Below are positions 45,559 to 56,862 of a stretch of DNA of 64,000 bases, in pieces. This stretch comes from Porphyra umbilicalis (Eukaryota > Rhodophyta > Bangiophyceae > Bangiales > Bangiaceae). Made by a program: the position numbers and the translations under genes. Positions within the stretch are counted from its first letter, which is position 1. Each line of letters starts with the position of its first letter. The DNA lies in NCBI GenBank assembly GCA_002049455.2, contig KV918895.1:1-64000 (forward strand). Direction: 5' to 3'. The notes under the pieces are model-generated. The model did not search any database, was not told where the DNA came from, and was given only the letters and a program-made list of their open reading frames with translations.

Positions 45559-48509
45559 TGACTGTCGTGCTCAATGTCATCGTTCACGGCAAGACGCGCA
45601 AGATCAAGTTGAAGAAAGTGCTCCATGTTCCTACCATGGGCTTCAACCTCGTGTCGGTCGGCATGATGGAGGAGCGTGGGCCGGAAGTGTCATTCCAGGG
45701 CGGTAAGACGATCATCAAGATTAGCGACAAGGTCGCTGCGTGCGGCACGCGGAGGAGTGGGCTCAACCACCTGGACATGGCCCCACTGTTGGTTATCGCT
45801 GCGGTGGCCTCCCTTCGGCTTTGGCATGAGCGCCTTGGGCGCGTCAACGTGGCTGGCGTTAAGCGAATGATCAAAAACAAGGACATCAATGGACTCAAGT
45901 GCTCTTCCATGGCGGTCAAGGAAGTCTGCGAGCCGTGCGTGTGTGGGAAGGCGACTATGACGCCTATGCCTAGTGCAGGAGGAGGTCGAGTGACCAAGCG
46001 CCTGCAGCTCGTGCCCTCGGACCTGGGCGGGCCAATGTCGGAGCCGTCGCGTTGCGGTGCGCTCTACTTTGGCACCTTCACTGACCACTTCTCCCGCTGG
46101 ACAGACGTGGTCTTCCTGCAGAAAAAGAGCGATCTGCTCTCTGAGTACAAGAAGTGGCTGACGAAGGCCCAGCTGCACACGGGAACCAAACTCAAGATCC
46201 AACGATCCGATAATGGCGGCGAGTACGTGTCGAATGCATTCAAGGCTCTTCACGATGAGAACGGCACGACGCACCAGACCACTGTGCCCGACACGCCGCA
46301 GCAGAACGTGGTTGCTGAGCGGCTCAACCGAGTTTTCGTGGAGATGGCCCGCACCATGATGCGACACAAGGACGGCGATCAAGATCTTTGGGCGGATGCC
46401 ATCAAGACGGCGGTGTACATCAAGAACCACGTCACCAGCCGGGCGCTTCCCGTCGGCAAGACGCCTTTCGAGCTGTGGACCGGGAATAAGCCCAACGTAA
46501 GCCACATGCGGGTGTTTAGGTCGACATGCTGGGTCATGCTGCACAAGAGTCACATCGACGGCAAGTTTGGCGACAAGGCGGCGAAGGGCGTCTTCTTAGG
46601 CTATCCCGACGGCAGCAAGGCGTACAAGGTCATCCTCGACGACGGCAAGGTCGTCAAGGCACGAAGCGTCGTGTTCGCCGAGACGAACGTAAGCGAGGTC
46701 GCAGAAGTTTCGGAGGAGCTTCCCGAAGTCAAAGTTGTCGATGTCGAGACGGGCTTGCGTTCTGCAAGCGACGGCGAAGACGTAGATGCTGACAATGACG
46801 ACAAGGACGACAAGCAAGACGAAGGATCTGACAAGTCCGCGGACGACAATCAAGGTTGTGGCGGCTCTCAAGACACGCTGCGTCGGAGCGGCCGAGCGCG
46901 GCGACCCCCTGTCGAGTACTGGCGCCCGGTGAGCCTGGTTGCTCACGAGACGCCCACGACGTACGTGCAAGGCGTTCAAGGGCAGGAATCGGCTAAGTGG
47001 CAGATTGCCATGGACAAGAAGATGGAGGCCATCCGCAAGAACAAGACTTGGCGCTTGACGGATCGCCCGGCCAGTCGACGCGTGTTGAAGGGCAAGTGGA
47101 TTTACAGGGTCAAGAACGAAGTTGAAAAAAACGAGAACAACACGACGCGTCACAAGGCGCGCCTGTGCTTCATGCGGAACCGGCAGATCAAGGGGCTCGA
47201 CTTCAACGAGACGTTCGCGCCGGTGGCCAAGTTCACCACCATCCGATGCATCCTGGCGATGACGGCGGCGAACGGGTGGGAGCTACATCAGATGGACGTC
47301 AAGACGGCATTTCTCAATGGCGACCTTGACGAGGAGGTCTACATGGAGCAGCCAGACGGCTATGTCGATCCGACGTATCCTGACAAAGTGTGTCGTCTCC
47401 TCCAAGCGCTGTATGGGCTGAAGCAAGCTCCCAAGATGTGGTACGCCAAGCTCGACGACTTCCTCAAGTCGCAGAAGTTTGACAACATTGACCCGGATGC
47501 ATGCCTCTATCTCCTCATGGATGACGGCGAAATCATCATCGTCCTGGTGTACGTCGACGATTTACTGTTGGTGGCATCAAGCCTGGGGGCGATCTACAAG
47601 ATTAAGGACGCTCTGCAAAAGCGTTTTGAGATGAGGGACCTGGGCGAGGCGAAGGTCATCCTCGGGATAGAGATTAGACGTGACAAGGCGTTGGGCACCC
47701 TCAAGCTGTCGCAGGGCAAGTACGCGGCGCAAGTGCTGGAGAAGTTCGGGATGGCGGAGTGCAACCCGATCGGAACGCCGCTGGAGGTGGGCCTGCAGCT
47801 TGTCAAGGCCGACGAGAGCGACGACGCGCTGCCCTACCGCGAAGCCGTCGGCAGTCTAATGTACCTGATGGTCGGGACACGTCCTGACCTCGCCTTCGCC
47901 ATCTGGAAGCTGAGTCGTTTTGTCTCGTGCTACGGCAAGGAGCATTGGGCGGCGATTAAGCGCGTTCTACGGTACGTCAAGGGGTCGATGGACAAGGGGC
48001 TGGTCTTCGACAAGAACTCTTCCTGTGTTCTACAAGGCTTTAGCGATGCCGACTGTGCGGGTGACCACGAGACGCGACGTTCTACGACGGGCTACACCTT
48101 CATCTTTGGCCGAGCAGCCGTCAGCTGGGGTTCTAAGTTGCAGAAGACGGTGGCGCTGTCGACGATGGAAGCCGAGTACATGGCTCTATGTGAGGCCAGC
48201 AAGGAAGCTGTTTGGCAAAACAAGCTCGTACAAAGCGTTGAAACTCAAGGGCTGCGGACAGCGATCTGGGGCGGGCCGATCAACATCAAGGTCGACAACA
48301 GCGGGTGCAATGACTTCTCCAAGAACCCCGTCGAGCACAAGCGCATCAATCACATCGACATTCGATACCACTTCGTGCGCGAGGCCATCACGACGGGCAA
48401 GGTGACACTGGAGCATTGTGCAACGGACGACATGGTGGCGGACCCGATGACGAAGAAGCTCGGCAAGACCAAGCACGACAAGCATGTCGAGGCCATGGGG
48501 CTTTGCTGA
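45559..48509 (+). pseudogene. 5'-truncated Ty1/copia polyprotein with open protease-end to RNase H
   Basis: It begins within the protease-to-integrase linker (VVLNVIVHGKTRKIKL). It continues through the pre-integrase zinc finger (LWHERLG, then CEPCVCGK), integrase D, D, E (SDLGGPM, RSDNGGEYV, AERLNRVF), reverse transcriptase (LHQMDVKTAFLNG, YVDDLLLV) and RNase H (FSDADCAGD, EAEYMALCEASKEA). There are no stops until TGA at 48507. Gag and the 5' LTR are missing, so it is defective despite an open frame. A purine tract (about 48529-48544) and its 3' LTR follow. The first roughly 890 bp are about 97% identical, in inverted orientation, to 48963-49848. Confidence 0.9.
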
Positions 48510-48544
48510 AAAACAGAACCGCCGCGGCAACAAGCAAGGAGAAG

Positions 48545-48962
48545 TGCTGGACTGTGATGCTCGTCGCCGGATCCACTGGCGGTTCGCGGTTGGACGATGG
48601 TCGGTGACCCTTATGGTACCCCACATGGTACATTTGCAGGACGTGGTCAAGTTGCACACATTCGTGTGCGGTGATCTTGGGGCGTTACTTTTGGCATGTT
48701 TTGGATTTGATCTTCGCTTTGCTCTAGTGGCTTTTGATTTGGTGAGTGATTCGATTTGGTGCGAGGGCGTGGGCGTCGGTGTGGGCGCGAGAGGGGGGAG
48801 CACTTGGGCCGGTGGGGACTATTTGAGAGGTGCTCTCGGTTGGGAGAGGCGGGCGAACCTCAGGACAACCAACAAAGCACGTTCGCACACACACACACAA
48901 GCTCAAGCCACTCAACCACTTCACCGTGGTCCCCCAACCCCTATCCCCACTGCGATTCAACA
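48545..48962 (+). mobile_element. 3' LTR (418 bp) of the plus-strand copia
   Basis: It starts TGCTGGACTGTGATGC, one base off the usual TGTTGG, and ends ATTCAACA. Length is the same as at 8591 and 51314. A CA microsatellite sits near its end. It abuts the truncated integrase of the minus-strand copia at 48963 exactly. Confidence 0.92.
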
Positions 48963-51152
48963 GCTGGTGACGCGGTTCTTGATGTAGACCGCCGTCTTGA
49001 TGGCATCCGCCCAAAGATCTTGATCGACGTCCTTGTGTTGCATCATGGTGCGAGCCATCTCCACGAGAACTCGGTTGAGCCGCTCAGCAACCACGTTCTG
49101 CTGCGGCGTGTCGGGCATTGTGGTCTGGTGCGTCGTGCCGTTCTCATCGTGAAGAGCCTTGAATGCATTCGACACGTACTTGCCGCCATTATCGGAGCGT
49201 AGGATCTTGATTTTGGTTCCCGTGTGCAGCTGGGCCTTCGTCAGCCACTTCTTGTACTCAGAGAGCAGATCGCTCTTCTTCTGCAGGAAGACCACGTCTG
49301 TCCAGCGGGAGATGTCGTCAGTGAAGGTGCCAAAGTAGAGCGCACCGCAACGCGACGGCTCCGACATTGGCCCGCCCAGGTCCGAGGGCACGAGCTGCAG
49401 GCGCTTGGTCACTCGACCTCCTCCTGCACTAGGCATAGGCGTCATAGTCGCCTTCCCACACACGCACGGCTCGCAGACTTCCTTGACCGCCATGGAAGAG
49501 CACTTGAGTCCATTGATGTCCTTGTTTTTGATCATTCGCTTAACGCCAGCCACGTTGACGCGCCCAAGGCGCTCATGCCAAAGCTGAAGGGAGGCCACCG
49601 CAGCAATAACCAACAGTGGGGCCATGTCCAGGTGGTTGAGCCCGTTCTTACGAGTGCGGCACGCAGCGACCTTGTCGCTAATCTTGATGATCGTCTTACC
49701 ACCCTTGAATGACACTTCCGCCCCACGCTCCTCCATCATGCCGACCGACACGAGGTTGAAGCCCATGGTAGGAACATGGAGCACTTTCTTCAACTTGATC
49801 TTGCGCGTCTTGCCGTGAACGATAACATTGAGCACGACAGTTCCGACGCCCGCCGTGGCTACGGACCCTTTGTCACCCATCGTGACGCTCCGTCCCGTGG
49901 TCGTATGGTAGTCGTCGAAGCACCCGCGCATCCAGCACATTTGTGCAGACGCCGCAGAGTCCACAATCCACGACTTGGAGATGTCATCGGTGTCAGCTGC
50001 ATTGCCCACCAGACAGATGGCGTCGTCGCTGTCGCTACCATCGTCAGCCGCAATCGCGGCCACCTTGTACTGTCTCTGCTTCTTGGCCTTGAGCTCTGGG
50101 CAATCGTGAGAGATATGCCCTAACTTATGGCAGTGGTAACACTCGATCTTGGAGAGGTCACCACGGCGGCCTTGACCTCGAAAGTTGGCGCCGACGAGTG
50201 CCATGTCGCCAATGCGCTTCGTCGACGGTGACTTGTCCGCCAGCCACCGCTCCTCCTGAAGCAAGCGGCTCTTGACAAAGTCGAGGCTCAGCTCGTCCTC
50301 GCCCTTGGCGTCGAGAGCCACCAGCAAATTCTCGTACTTGGACGTCAGCCCGTTCAGGACGCTCATGGCAACGTCCATCTCCGTAAGCTCGCCGCCCATG
50401 GCCTTGAGGTTCTCGCCGAGGTTGCGCACGCGGTTGATATAGCCCAGCATGTGTTGGGATTCGAAAATTGTACCACTGAGCTACAGCCACAATACCGGTG
50501 TGAATGGTCCTGAGGAGTTCAAACTTATAGTCCAACACTCCTCCTAACTTCACAGGACCTCAAGCCGCCAGGTCTCACTCATGAAGCCAATCCCCAGGCT
50601 CCTGCAATTTCAAGTCGCCCTCAGGTGAGATTTGAACCTGCGACCTCCTGCAGAGCCAACCAGCTTTAGCTGGAATTTTCTGAGCCCATAACCTGTTGGG
50701 ATTCGAAAATTGTACCACTCAGCTACTGCCACAATACCGGTGTGAATGGTCCTGAGAAGTTCAAACTTATAGTCCAACAGCATGCCCTCGCCGACGGTCA
50801 TTTCGACGGTGTAGACCTCGCGTCGCGCCTTCATCTTGTTCATCAAACTCTTGCGCTGGAAGACACCTTGCAGCGTCGACCACATTTCTGCCGTCGTCTT
50901 GCAGCCTGACACATGCTCGAGCTGCTCAGATCCAAGGGTGAGCCCGATGATGGCGCTCGCCTTCGTGTCTCGACGCTTCCACACCGCCAACTCGCGGGTC
51001 TCCGCGTCCGTCGGCTGGCCGTCTTTGTCAAGCATTTCGTCCAGGTCGCGCAGCGCAAGGACCATCTTAATGCGCTGACGCCATTCGTTGAAGTTCGTCT
51101 CCGTCAAATTGTCGATCTTGATGCCGCCCATGCCGGCAGCGCCACCGTCCAT
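48963..51152 (-). pseudogene. 3'-truncated copia gag-pol (gag, zinc knuckle, protease, integrase start)
   Basis: From ATG 51150-51152 the gag (IKIDNLTETNFNEWRQRIK, UBN2-like) runs to VGEGML, where a 328-bp TRIM-like element interrupts it. It resumes with GYINRVRNLGENLK and continues through a CCHC knuckle (CYHCHKLGHISHDC), a protease motif with DSA (VDSAASAQMCW) and the pre-integrase and integrase regions. It stops at VYIKNRVTS, where the LTR of the plus-strand copia begins. Gag and pol are in one frame. Reverse transcriptase and RNase H of this copy are absent. Confidence 0.88.
50452..50779 (-). mobile_element. TRIM-like miniature LTR element, 328 bp with 86-bp LTRs
   Basis: Two 86-bp direct repeats, 50452-50537 and 50694-50779, differ at three sites, run TGTTGG...CAACA on the minus strand, and enclose 156 bp with no coding capacity. 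The 5-bp target GCATG flanks the whole (50447-50451 and 50780-50784). Next to the 5' LTR is GGTTATGGGCTCAG (50693 to 50680, minus), a half-tRNA-type primer site. The LTRs carry an A-box-like TAGCTCAGTGG or TAGCTGAGTGG, and the interior a B-box-like GGTTCAAATCT (50638 to 50628). It sits inside the copia gag. Confidence 0.88.
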
Positions 51153-51296
51153 GTTGTCGTCTTGTTGTAGCGCCCGACCTTGCCGAGCCGTTCGCCTAGA
51201 CCGTCGCGTCCTTGAACCACCTTGACCTCGTCTTCTTCGCACTTGCCGCGACCGTCGCGACCCCAGCTGGCACTCCTTGCTCTTGTCACAGCCCCG

Positions 51297-51313
51297 GCTC
51301 TGGGCCCATAACC
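51297..51313 (-). promoter_or_regulatory. Primer-binding site complementary to the anticodon region of initiator tRNA-Met
   Basis: GGTTATGGGCCCAGAGC follows the 5' LTR directly. It is complementary to CTGGGCCCATAACC, the conserved anticodon stem-loop of eukaryotic initiator tRNA-Met, rather than to a tRNA 3' end. Drosophila copia and yeast Ty5 are known to use such half-tRNA primers. Confidence 0.8.
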
Positions 51314-51731
51314 TGTTGAAACGCAGTGGGGATAGGGGTTGGGGGACCACGGTGAAGTGGTTGAGTGGCTTGAGCTTGTGTGTGTGTGTGCGAACGTGCT
51401 TTGTTGGTTGTCCTGAGGTTCGCCCGCCTCTCCCAACCGAGAGCACCTCTCAAATAGTCCCCACCGGCCCAAGTGCTCCCCCCTCTCGCGCCCACACCGA
51501 CGCCCACGCCCTCGCACCAAATCGAATCACTCACCAAATCAAAAGCCACTAGAGCAAAGCGAAGATCAAATCCAAAACATGCCAAAAGTAACGCCCCAAG
51601 ATCACCGCACACGAATGTGTGCAACTTGACCACGTCTTGCAAATGTACCATGTGGGGTACCATAAGGGTCACCGACCATCGTCCAACCGCGAACCGCCAG
51701 TGGAGTCGGCGACGAGCATCACAGTCCAACA
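51314..51731 (-). mobile_element. 5' LTR (418 bp) of the minus-strand copia
   Basis: On the minus strand it runs TGTTGGACTGTGATG... to ...GCGTTTCAACA. It interrupts an open frame at 51732, which then reads a short tail of LTR-coded residues. Right flank is CACAC; no matching left copy can be seen because the element's other end is lost. Confidence 0.92.
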
Positions 51732-53276
51732 CACACATGGTCCGCTGTGCATGCACGGCCGGTAGTCCGCAACCTTGTCGGTGGCCGCTGCATCCTGCAA
51801 GCTGCTCATGACCGCGTCGCCGGGTGATAAAACGACACCGACATGAGCAGATGTCCCGCTCTCTAGGGCAGGAGCCAGGGTACATCGAGGCGCCTTTGCC
51901 CCCTCCGCCTCTTTCGCGACGGCCCCTTCGACAGGGGCAGCTGCCGGCGGCCACCCAAACGAGTCGAGGTACATCGCAACCCCGCGGCACGTCCTGCCTG
52001 GAACGAAGCACGCGAGACGGCACGTGTCATGTCTGCCGACCAGCTCCTCTGCCGCACGTAACAGTGCAACTTGTTCCGCCGTCCACTGGCTTTCCGCTGG
52101 CGCTCCAAGACCACACTGGAAAACGGAGGGATGAGCACGCACGTCGTGACACCAATCGACATAAGTGCCGCCGGCAACCGAGAGCGCTTTGTGCTGCACA
52201 CCGGCGCGACGGTTGCGTGCAGCAGCAGCACTTGACCCGCTGGTCGTATCGTCACCGAGCGCCGCCGCGGCCGCGGCCGCTGCAGGTCCTGCACCGGGGA
52301 TGAATAGACGACGGACGGTGCCCAGTACGTCGGGCGCGGGCAAAGGCTCACCAGCTGCCACGTGAGTACGAATCCGGTCGCGGTCGACCGATAGGTGCCG
52401 AGGTGCACTCAACGGTGGGGCGTGAAGCACCAGCCCTTGTCGAGCCCCATGCGCTCGACAGGCATAGCGGAGGCAAAGCCTGCACAGCAGCCTGGAGAAC
52501 GTGTTCCGGCCCAAGATAGAACAGTCGAGCACTACAGCCCCATCAGCGGCCGTGGGTGTCTCTGCATGCGCCGCAACCCCCCCACCGGATGAAGTTGCAC
52601 AAACACTTGACGGCGACGATCTAGATGCAGAGTTGAAGCCCACACGGGACATGCGCTCGTCGTCTGCTGTGTCGCAGGCACTCTGCAGATATTCTCTGAC
52701 GGCCGGTACATCACCGATACGAGACGCGGCGGGCGCAAGCTCCACAGCAGCTGACACCTTCTCTGCCACCAGCCACGCTCGACTGCGAGCAGGAAGTCCT
52801 GCTGCGGCGACGTCATGGCCCGCCTCAAGACCGGCAGCAAATGCAGCAGCCGGCACCGCTAGGCCATCCCTGGCCTCCTGCCATCGAGCCGGCGGAGAAC
52901 GAGCTGCTGCATCAACGTCGCCTCCCACCATGATCGTTGCCAGGCGCTGCCCCCCCGTAAGCTCTTCCAGCGCAGCGGACCGTGCGGCAGCGGCACGACG
53001 ACCGCGTCGAGCCGCGTCCACGTCACGCATGCGGCGCTGCACAAGCCCCAGTAGACGCCGCACCGCCGCCTCGCTCCGCTGCAGATTCATAGCTAGGGCC
53101 TGCACCACCGACGGTCCCGAACCAAAATCCTTGATGACGGCCCCCACCGCCCGCCGTTCCGCGGCGCGCCGGGTACGCGCGCCCATGGAGTAGAAGTCCT
53201 TGGGGCGGTTGTCGTCGTCCGACTCGGACGCGTCGCTGCCGTCGCTGTCCACCAGCTGCCACCTATTCTTTAACAC
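51732..53276 (-). pseudogene. Unrecognised gene, C-terminus cut off by the copia LTR
   Basis: A stop-free minus-strand frame of about 515 codons. It starts acidic (SDGSDASESDDD), then is Arg/Ala-rich and helical, with CSILGRNTFSRLLCRLCLRYACRAH near the middle and YVDWCHDVRAHPSVFQCG later. The first ATG in frame is at 53183-53185; before it the frame may be joined by splicing or a shift to the frame at 53263-53709. I recognise no family. At 51731 the frame runs into the LTR and ends within it, so the native end is lost. Confidence 0.45.
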
Positions 53277-54499
53277 AATTCAGCGCGAGAGAGCACGCGG
53301 CACCGCAGCATCTCCCAAGTACGGCACAAAGCGCACGTCCTTGTGCGGCTCGACACGAAGAAAGCAGCGACGCAACGGTGCATACGCCTTCATTGTCGAG
53401 GGAGGCGTGAACGCGCGCAGGGGGACAAAGGGAGCAGCTGCCGCATGAGCGGCAGCCCAAACTCGCTCTCTCGGTCAGAAGCCGGGAGAGATCCGGTCCC
53501 ACCAGAAGCATCACCCGCACGAAGCACCTTGCGCGGTGGGCCACGGTCAAAACGCCGCCCTCGAAGCACACTTCCGTGTCCGGCAGCAGCCGCACCTGCC
53601 GCGTCCTTTTAGCCGGTGGAGGGGCGCTGCACCGCCGTGCTCCGGCCTCGCACACTGCTGATGCGCCGAGAGCTGCGGCGGCAGCCATGGTCACGACAGA
53701 CACTCCCACTCCCGCTGCTACTGCTGCCGCCGCCCTTTAGACCGTGGTGGAGACGCCAACTGGAGTCGCCCCCGCTTGTGGTGCCGACGTAACCGTCTTC
53801 TTCGCTGCTGCTGCTGCCCCTCCTGCCGTGTCCTCCGCCGTTGTCAATCCCGCCGTCGTCGCTGCACCAGCTTTCTTCGCTGCTCCCGTCGTCGCAGCCA
53901 CCGTCCTCGTCGCTCCTGCCGGGCGTCCCGCCGCCCGTTCCTCTAGCGGAGCCAGCGTGCACAATACCAACGCCAACACCATCCCCGGCGCTGCGGCCTA
54001 CACAACCGCTGCTACTGGCACCTACTACCAAACCAGCTCCACCGGCTCCACGTCCCCAGCCGCCGCCGATGTCCCCGCTCGCTCCGAGACGGATGACAGC
54101 ACCAAACGCTTCCACAGGTGGCAGTTCAACGCCACAGGTTCCAATTAAGGTCGCGGCCACATGCCGTTGCCGGTTCACAGCGGCTCGGTTGGCCACCACT
54201 GCAACATGCACAGCAGCACTGCGCCGCTGTTTCGCATCTTCCATTGCTCTGTGGAATACAAGAGTGACTGTGGGTAGCAGCTGCGAGCCCTTCCGCATAC
54301 ACTCGCCAGCGTCGTCGCCAGCGTCGTCCCCCGAGTCCGCCGAGGAGCTGGCCGCCGCGAACCACTCCCAGACAAAGTCATCTTCAAGCCCCACCATCCC
54401 CCGCGCCCGCCTCGGGGGCGTCATGACCGGCAGAACCACAGAAATAGCATCACGAGCACGCGAGGACGCAAAGGTAACGGCGGCCGCACCAGGTCCCAC
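53263..54499 (-). pseudogene. Unrecognised minus-strand frames upstream of the truncated gene
   Basis: Two overlapping frames, 53609-54499 and 53263-53709, probably belong to one broken or spliced gene together with 51732-53276. The first contains FVWEWFAAA, LVFHRAMEDAKQRRSAAVHVAVVANRAAVN (helical) and a long Ser/Gly/Asp-rich tail. The second has a Cys-rich stretch (RSCGSCSLCPPARVH). No ATG starts the first frame at its upstream edge. Function unknown. Confidence 0.35.
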
Positions 54500-54851
54500 C
54501 CACCTACCAGCCCCTGCTGCGCCACAGCCACACCTGCGACGTTATAGCCGCGACGGAAACACACACAAACACAGCGACGGCTGACGGTGCGGAATCACCG
54601 CCAAGAATCTGCGTGTTCCTCGGAAATGCCGGTCCTTGCACGGCCAAGATGAGATCCTGATCGGGCCCACTGAGAAAAACATAAGATTAAAAATCGGTAA
54701 CGCATTCCCAATTTTTGCAGCTGCAACTATTTCTTCACAAACAGGTCACCGCCGCGGTCTAATTTCATGCGCTCTCGGAACAGAAAGAGGGGAGACACCA
54801 AGTCGCACAATGTGTATGGAACAGCTCATGGTATCGCGGGGTGCACTGCTG

Positions 54852-56862
54852 CTAAAAGTCGTCCCCCCCCCCATCATCTTTTTCACCGTCGTCATCCTCT
54901 CCGTCGCTGTCGCTCACGACCACTTTCCGCGTTGTTGCATGACCCGCACCTCTGCCCATAGAGTAACGCTCCGCGACAGCGCCACCCCCCGCACCACGCC
55001 CCGCCCCCCGCCTTGAGTCACCTTCCAACCCACGACCTGCACCACGATCCGTGCCGCAGCCGCCTGAGCGCTCCAGCTGCGCTATGTTCGACTGCTCATC
55101 GTCGACGTCCTCCTCCCACAGACCGGTGCCCTCTACCCCTGCTGACCCAGCAGTGGCGGCGGCAGAGATGCGGCGCTGGTCCCGTACAAAGGTCTCCATC
55201 CACAGGGCCAGCATGACCAGGAGAATCAAGTTGTCAAAATTGACGCGTGTGCAGCACAGGCGCTCGGCAAATTCTGCCGCCGACACTGCACCGCAGGTTA
55301 TCGACGCGCCAAAGAGGAAGTTCCCCTCTGCCGCGGAAATCAACTGCGACTCCAGCTCCAGGTAGAGCGCTTGCGGACTGCGACCAACACCCTGTTTCAG
55401 GGCAACTAGGGCGAGCTCCCGCGCCGAGAGCTGGCTGACGTACGCGCTCTCAAACACATGGTGAGCCAGGAACTGATCCCGACGCCCGGGAGGCCACATG
55501 AGATCCTTCGCAGGCGCAGATGCCTTCCTGGTACACTGCCAGCCGCCGCTGCGCCTGCTCCACCGCCACGATCCGGGCTGCCGGTCCAACGCGTCGACCC
55601 CGAACCCGACGAAGTCATCTCCATGAGAGACTGCGCGTGCCGGTCCGCTTCAGCTGCACTCCGCGTCTGCTGTTGTCGCATGAGGTCCACCACAGCCGGG
55701 AAGACGTTTTCTACACCTGCGGAGCCGCCACCACGAGAGGAGGACGACCCGGCTGTAGCTGCACCACGCGCGGCTCCCCGTCCATCGCGGCCGCGGCCTC
55801 GGCCGCGCCCACGCGCGTCGATACCACCACCACCAGTGGCGCCGGGTGATGAGCCCCCACCAACGGCGGAGGGGGCAGCTCCAGCGACACCAGCAATGGC
55901 GGCGGCGACAGCTGAAGCGGCTGAAGCGGCACCCGCGGCAGCGGCAGCTGCGGTCGCCCCGAGCACATGCGCAGCCCCGTCCGTTGAGCTCGAGCCACCG
56001 CGCCCGTCTCGACGACCACGAACGGCCCGACCAGCAGGTGGGGCTGTGCCATGCCGAATGGTTCCTCCAGAAACCAGCGAAGAGGGCGGCATACCACCCG
56101 GAGCGGCTGCGGCTGCGGCGCCGTCGGCACGACCGACACCCACAGCGCCACCAGACGCAGCGCGACCGGCGGCGACTGCCGCCAGAGCCCCGCCGGCGGC
56201 GACAGCGGCACGCGCAACGGTTCCACCTTCAGCGAGCAGCGACGCTTCCACCGCAGTGTTCGAGCAGTTCTGCAACGCCGTCGACGGCCGGTCGAATTGG
56301 CCGCGGTTGGCCGGTGCCATTGACGCAGCAGCCGTGCCGCTCGCCTCCATGAGGTTGGCTGAAGCAGATGACGACACGTGTAGCCCGGACTGGAGGAGAT
56401 TTTCGGCAATGGCGGCCGCGGTGCCGGCCAGCCGGTTCTTCTCCGCGTGGTGCCGATAGGCCTTGCCAACGACGTCAGCATTGAGTTCTGCAGCGTGGTG
56501 GTCATCCAGCGTCCTGCACATGTTGTCCGACGCACGCTCCACGAAACCCGCCTTCTTGACGCGGATGGGGTCTTCTGCGTTGTTCCGGGCGTACAGCTCG
56601 TCAGTAATACGCAGCGTGTGCGGCATATGTCCAATGAACGGCACGTGGGACACGTCAGCTCGCGTACGCAACCCTTGTCCAGGCACGACACGGTGCCCCC
56701 CGGTTTGAAGAACTTGCTAGTCGGCGACAGCTGGTACGTGCACGGCATGGAGCGCATTGTGCACGTGCGCTGCGAGTGGTTGCCCTTGATGTTGTTGCCG
56801 TCAGCGTATTTCCCGAGGTCAAACCCACACAATAGGCAAACCCTGACAGGAGCAAGGAGCAA
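54852..56862 (-). pseudogene. Copy A of an unnamed protein family: Cys/His cluster, MEASG region, helical C-terminal domain
   Basis: Reading leftward: a Cys/His cluster (VCLLCG...GNHSQRTCTMRSMPCTYQL...FFKPGG...CLDKGC...CPTC, about 56850-56660), like that at 33042-33383. Then comes a helical stretch with NLMEASGTAAAS (about 56360), a low-complexity Ala/Gly/Arg middle, and a C-terminal domain with LISAAEGNFLFGASITCGAVSAAEFAERL (about 55340-55250). Two one-base frame changes (near 56690 and 55540) break it. The MEASG and C-terminal parts align with the plus-strand gene at 58422-60092. Family not recognised; the shared parts suggest a multi-copy gene, possibly element-borne. Confidence 0.55.
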
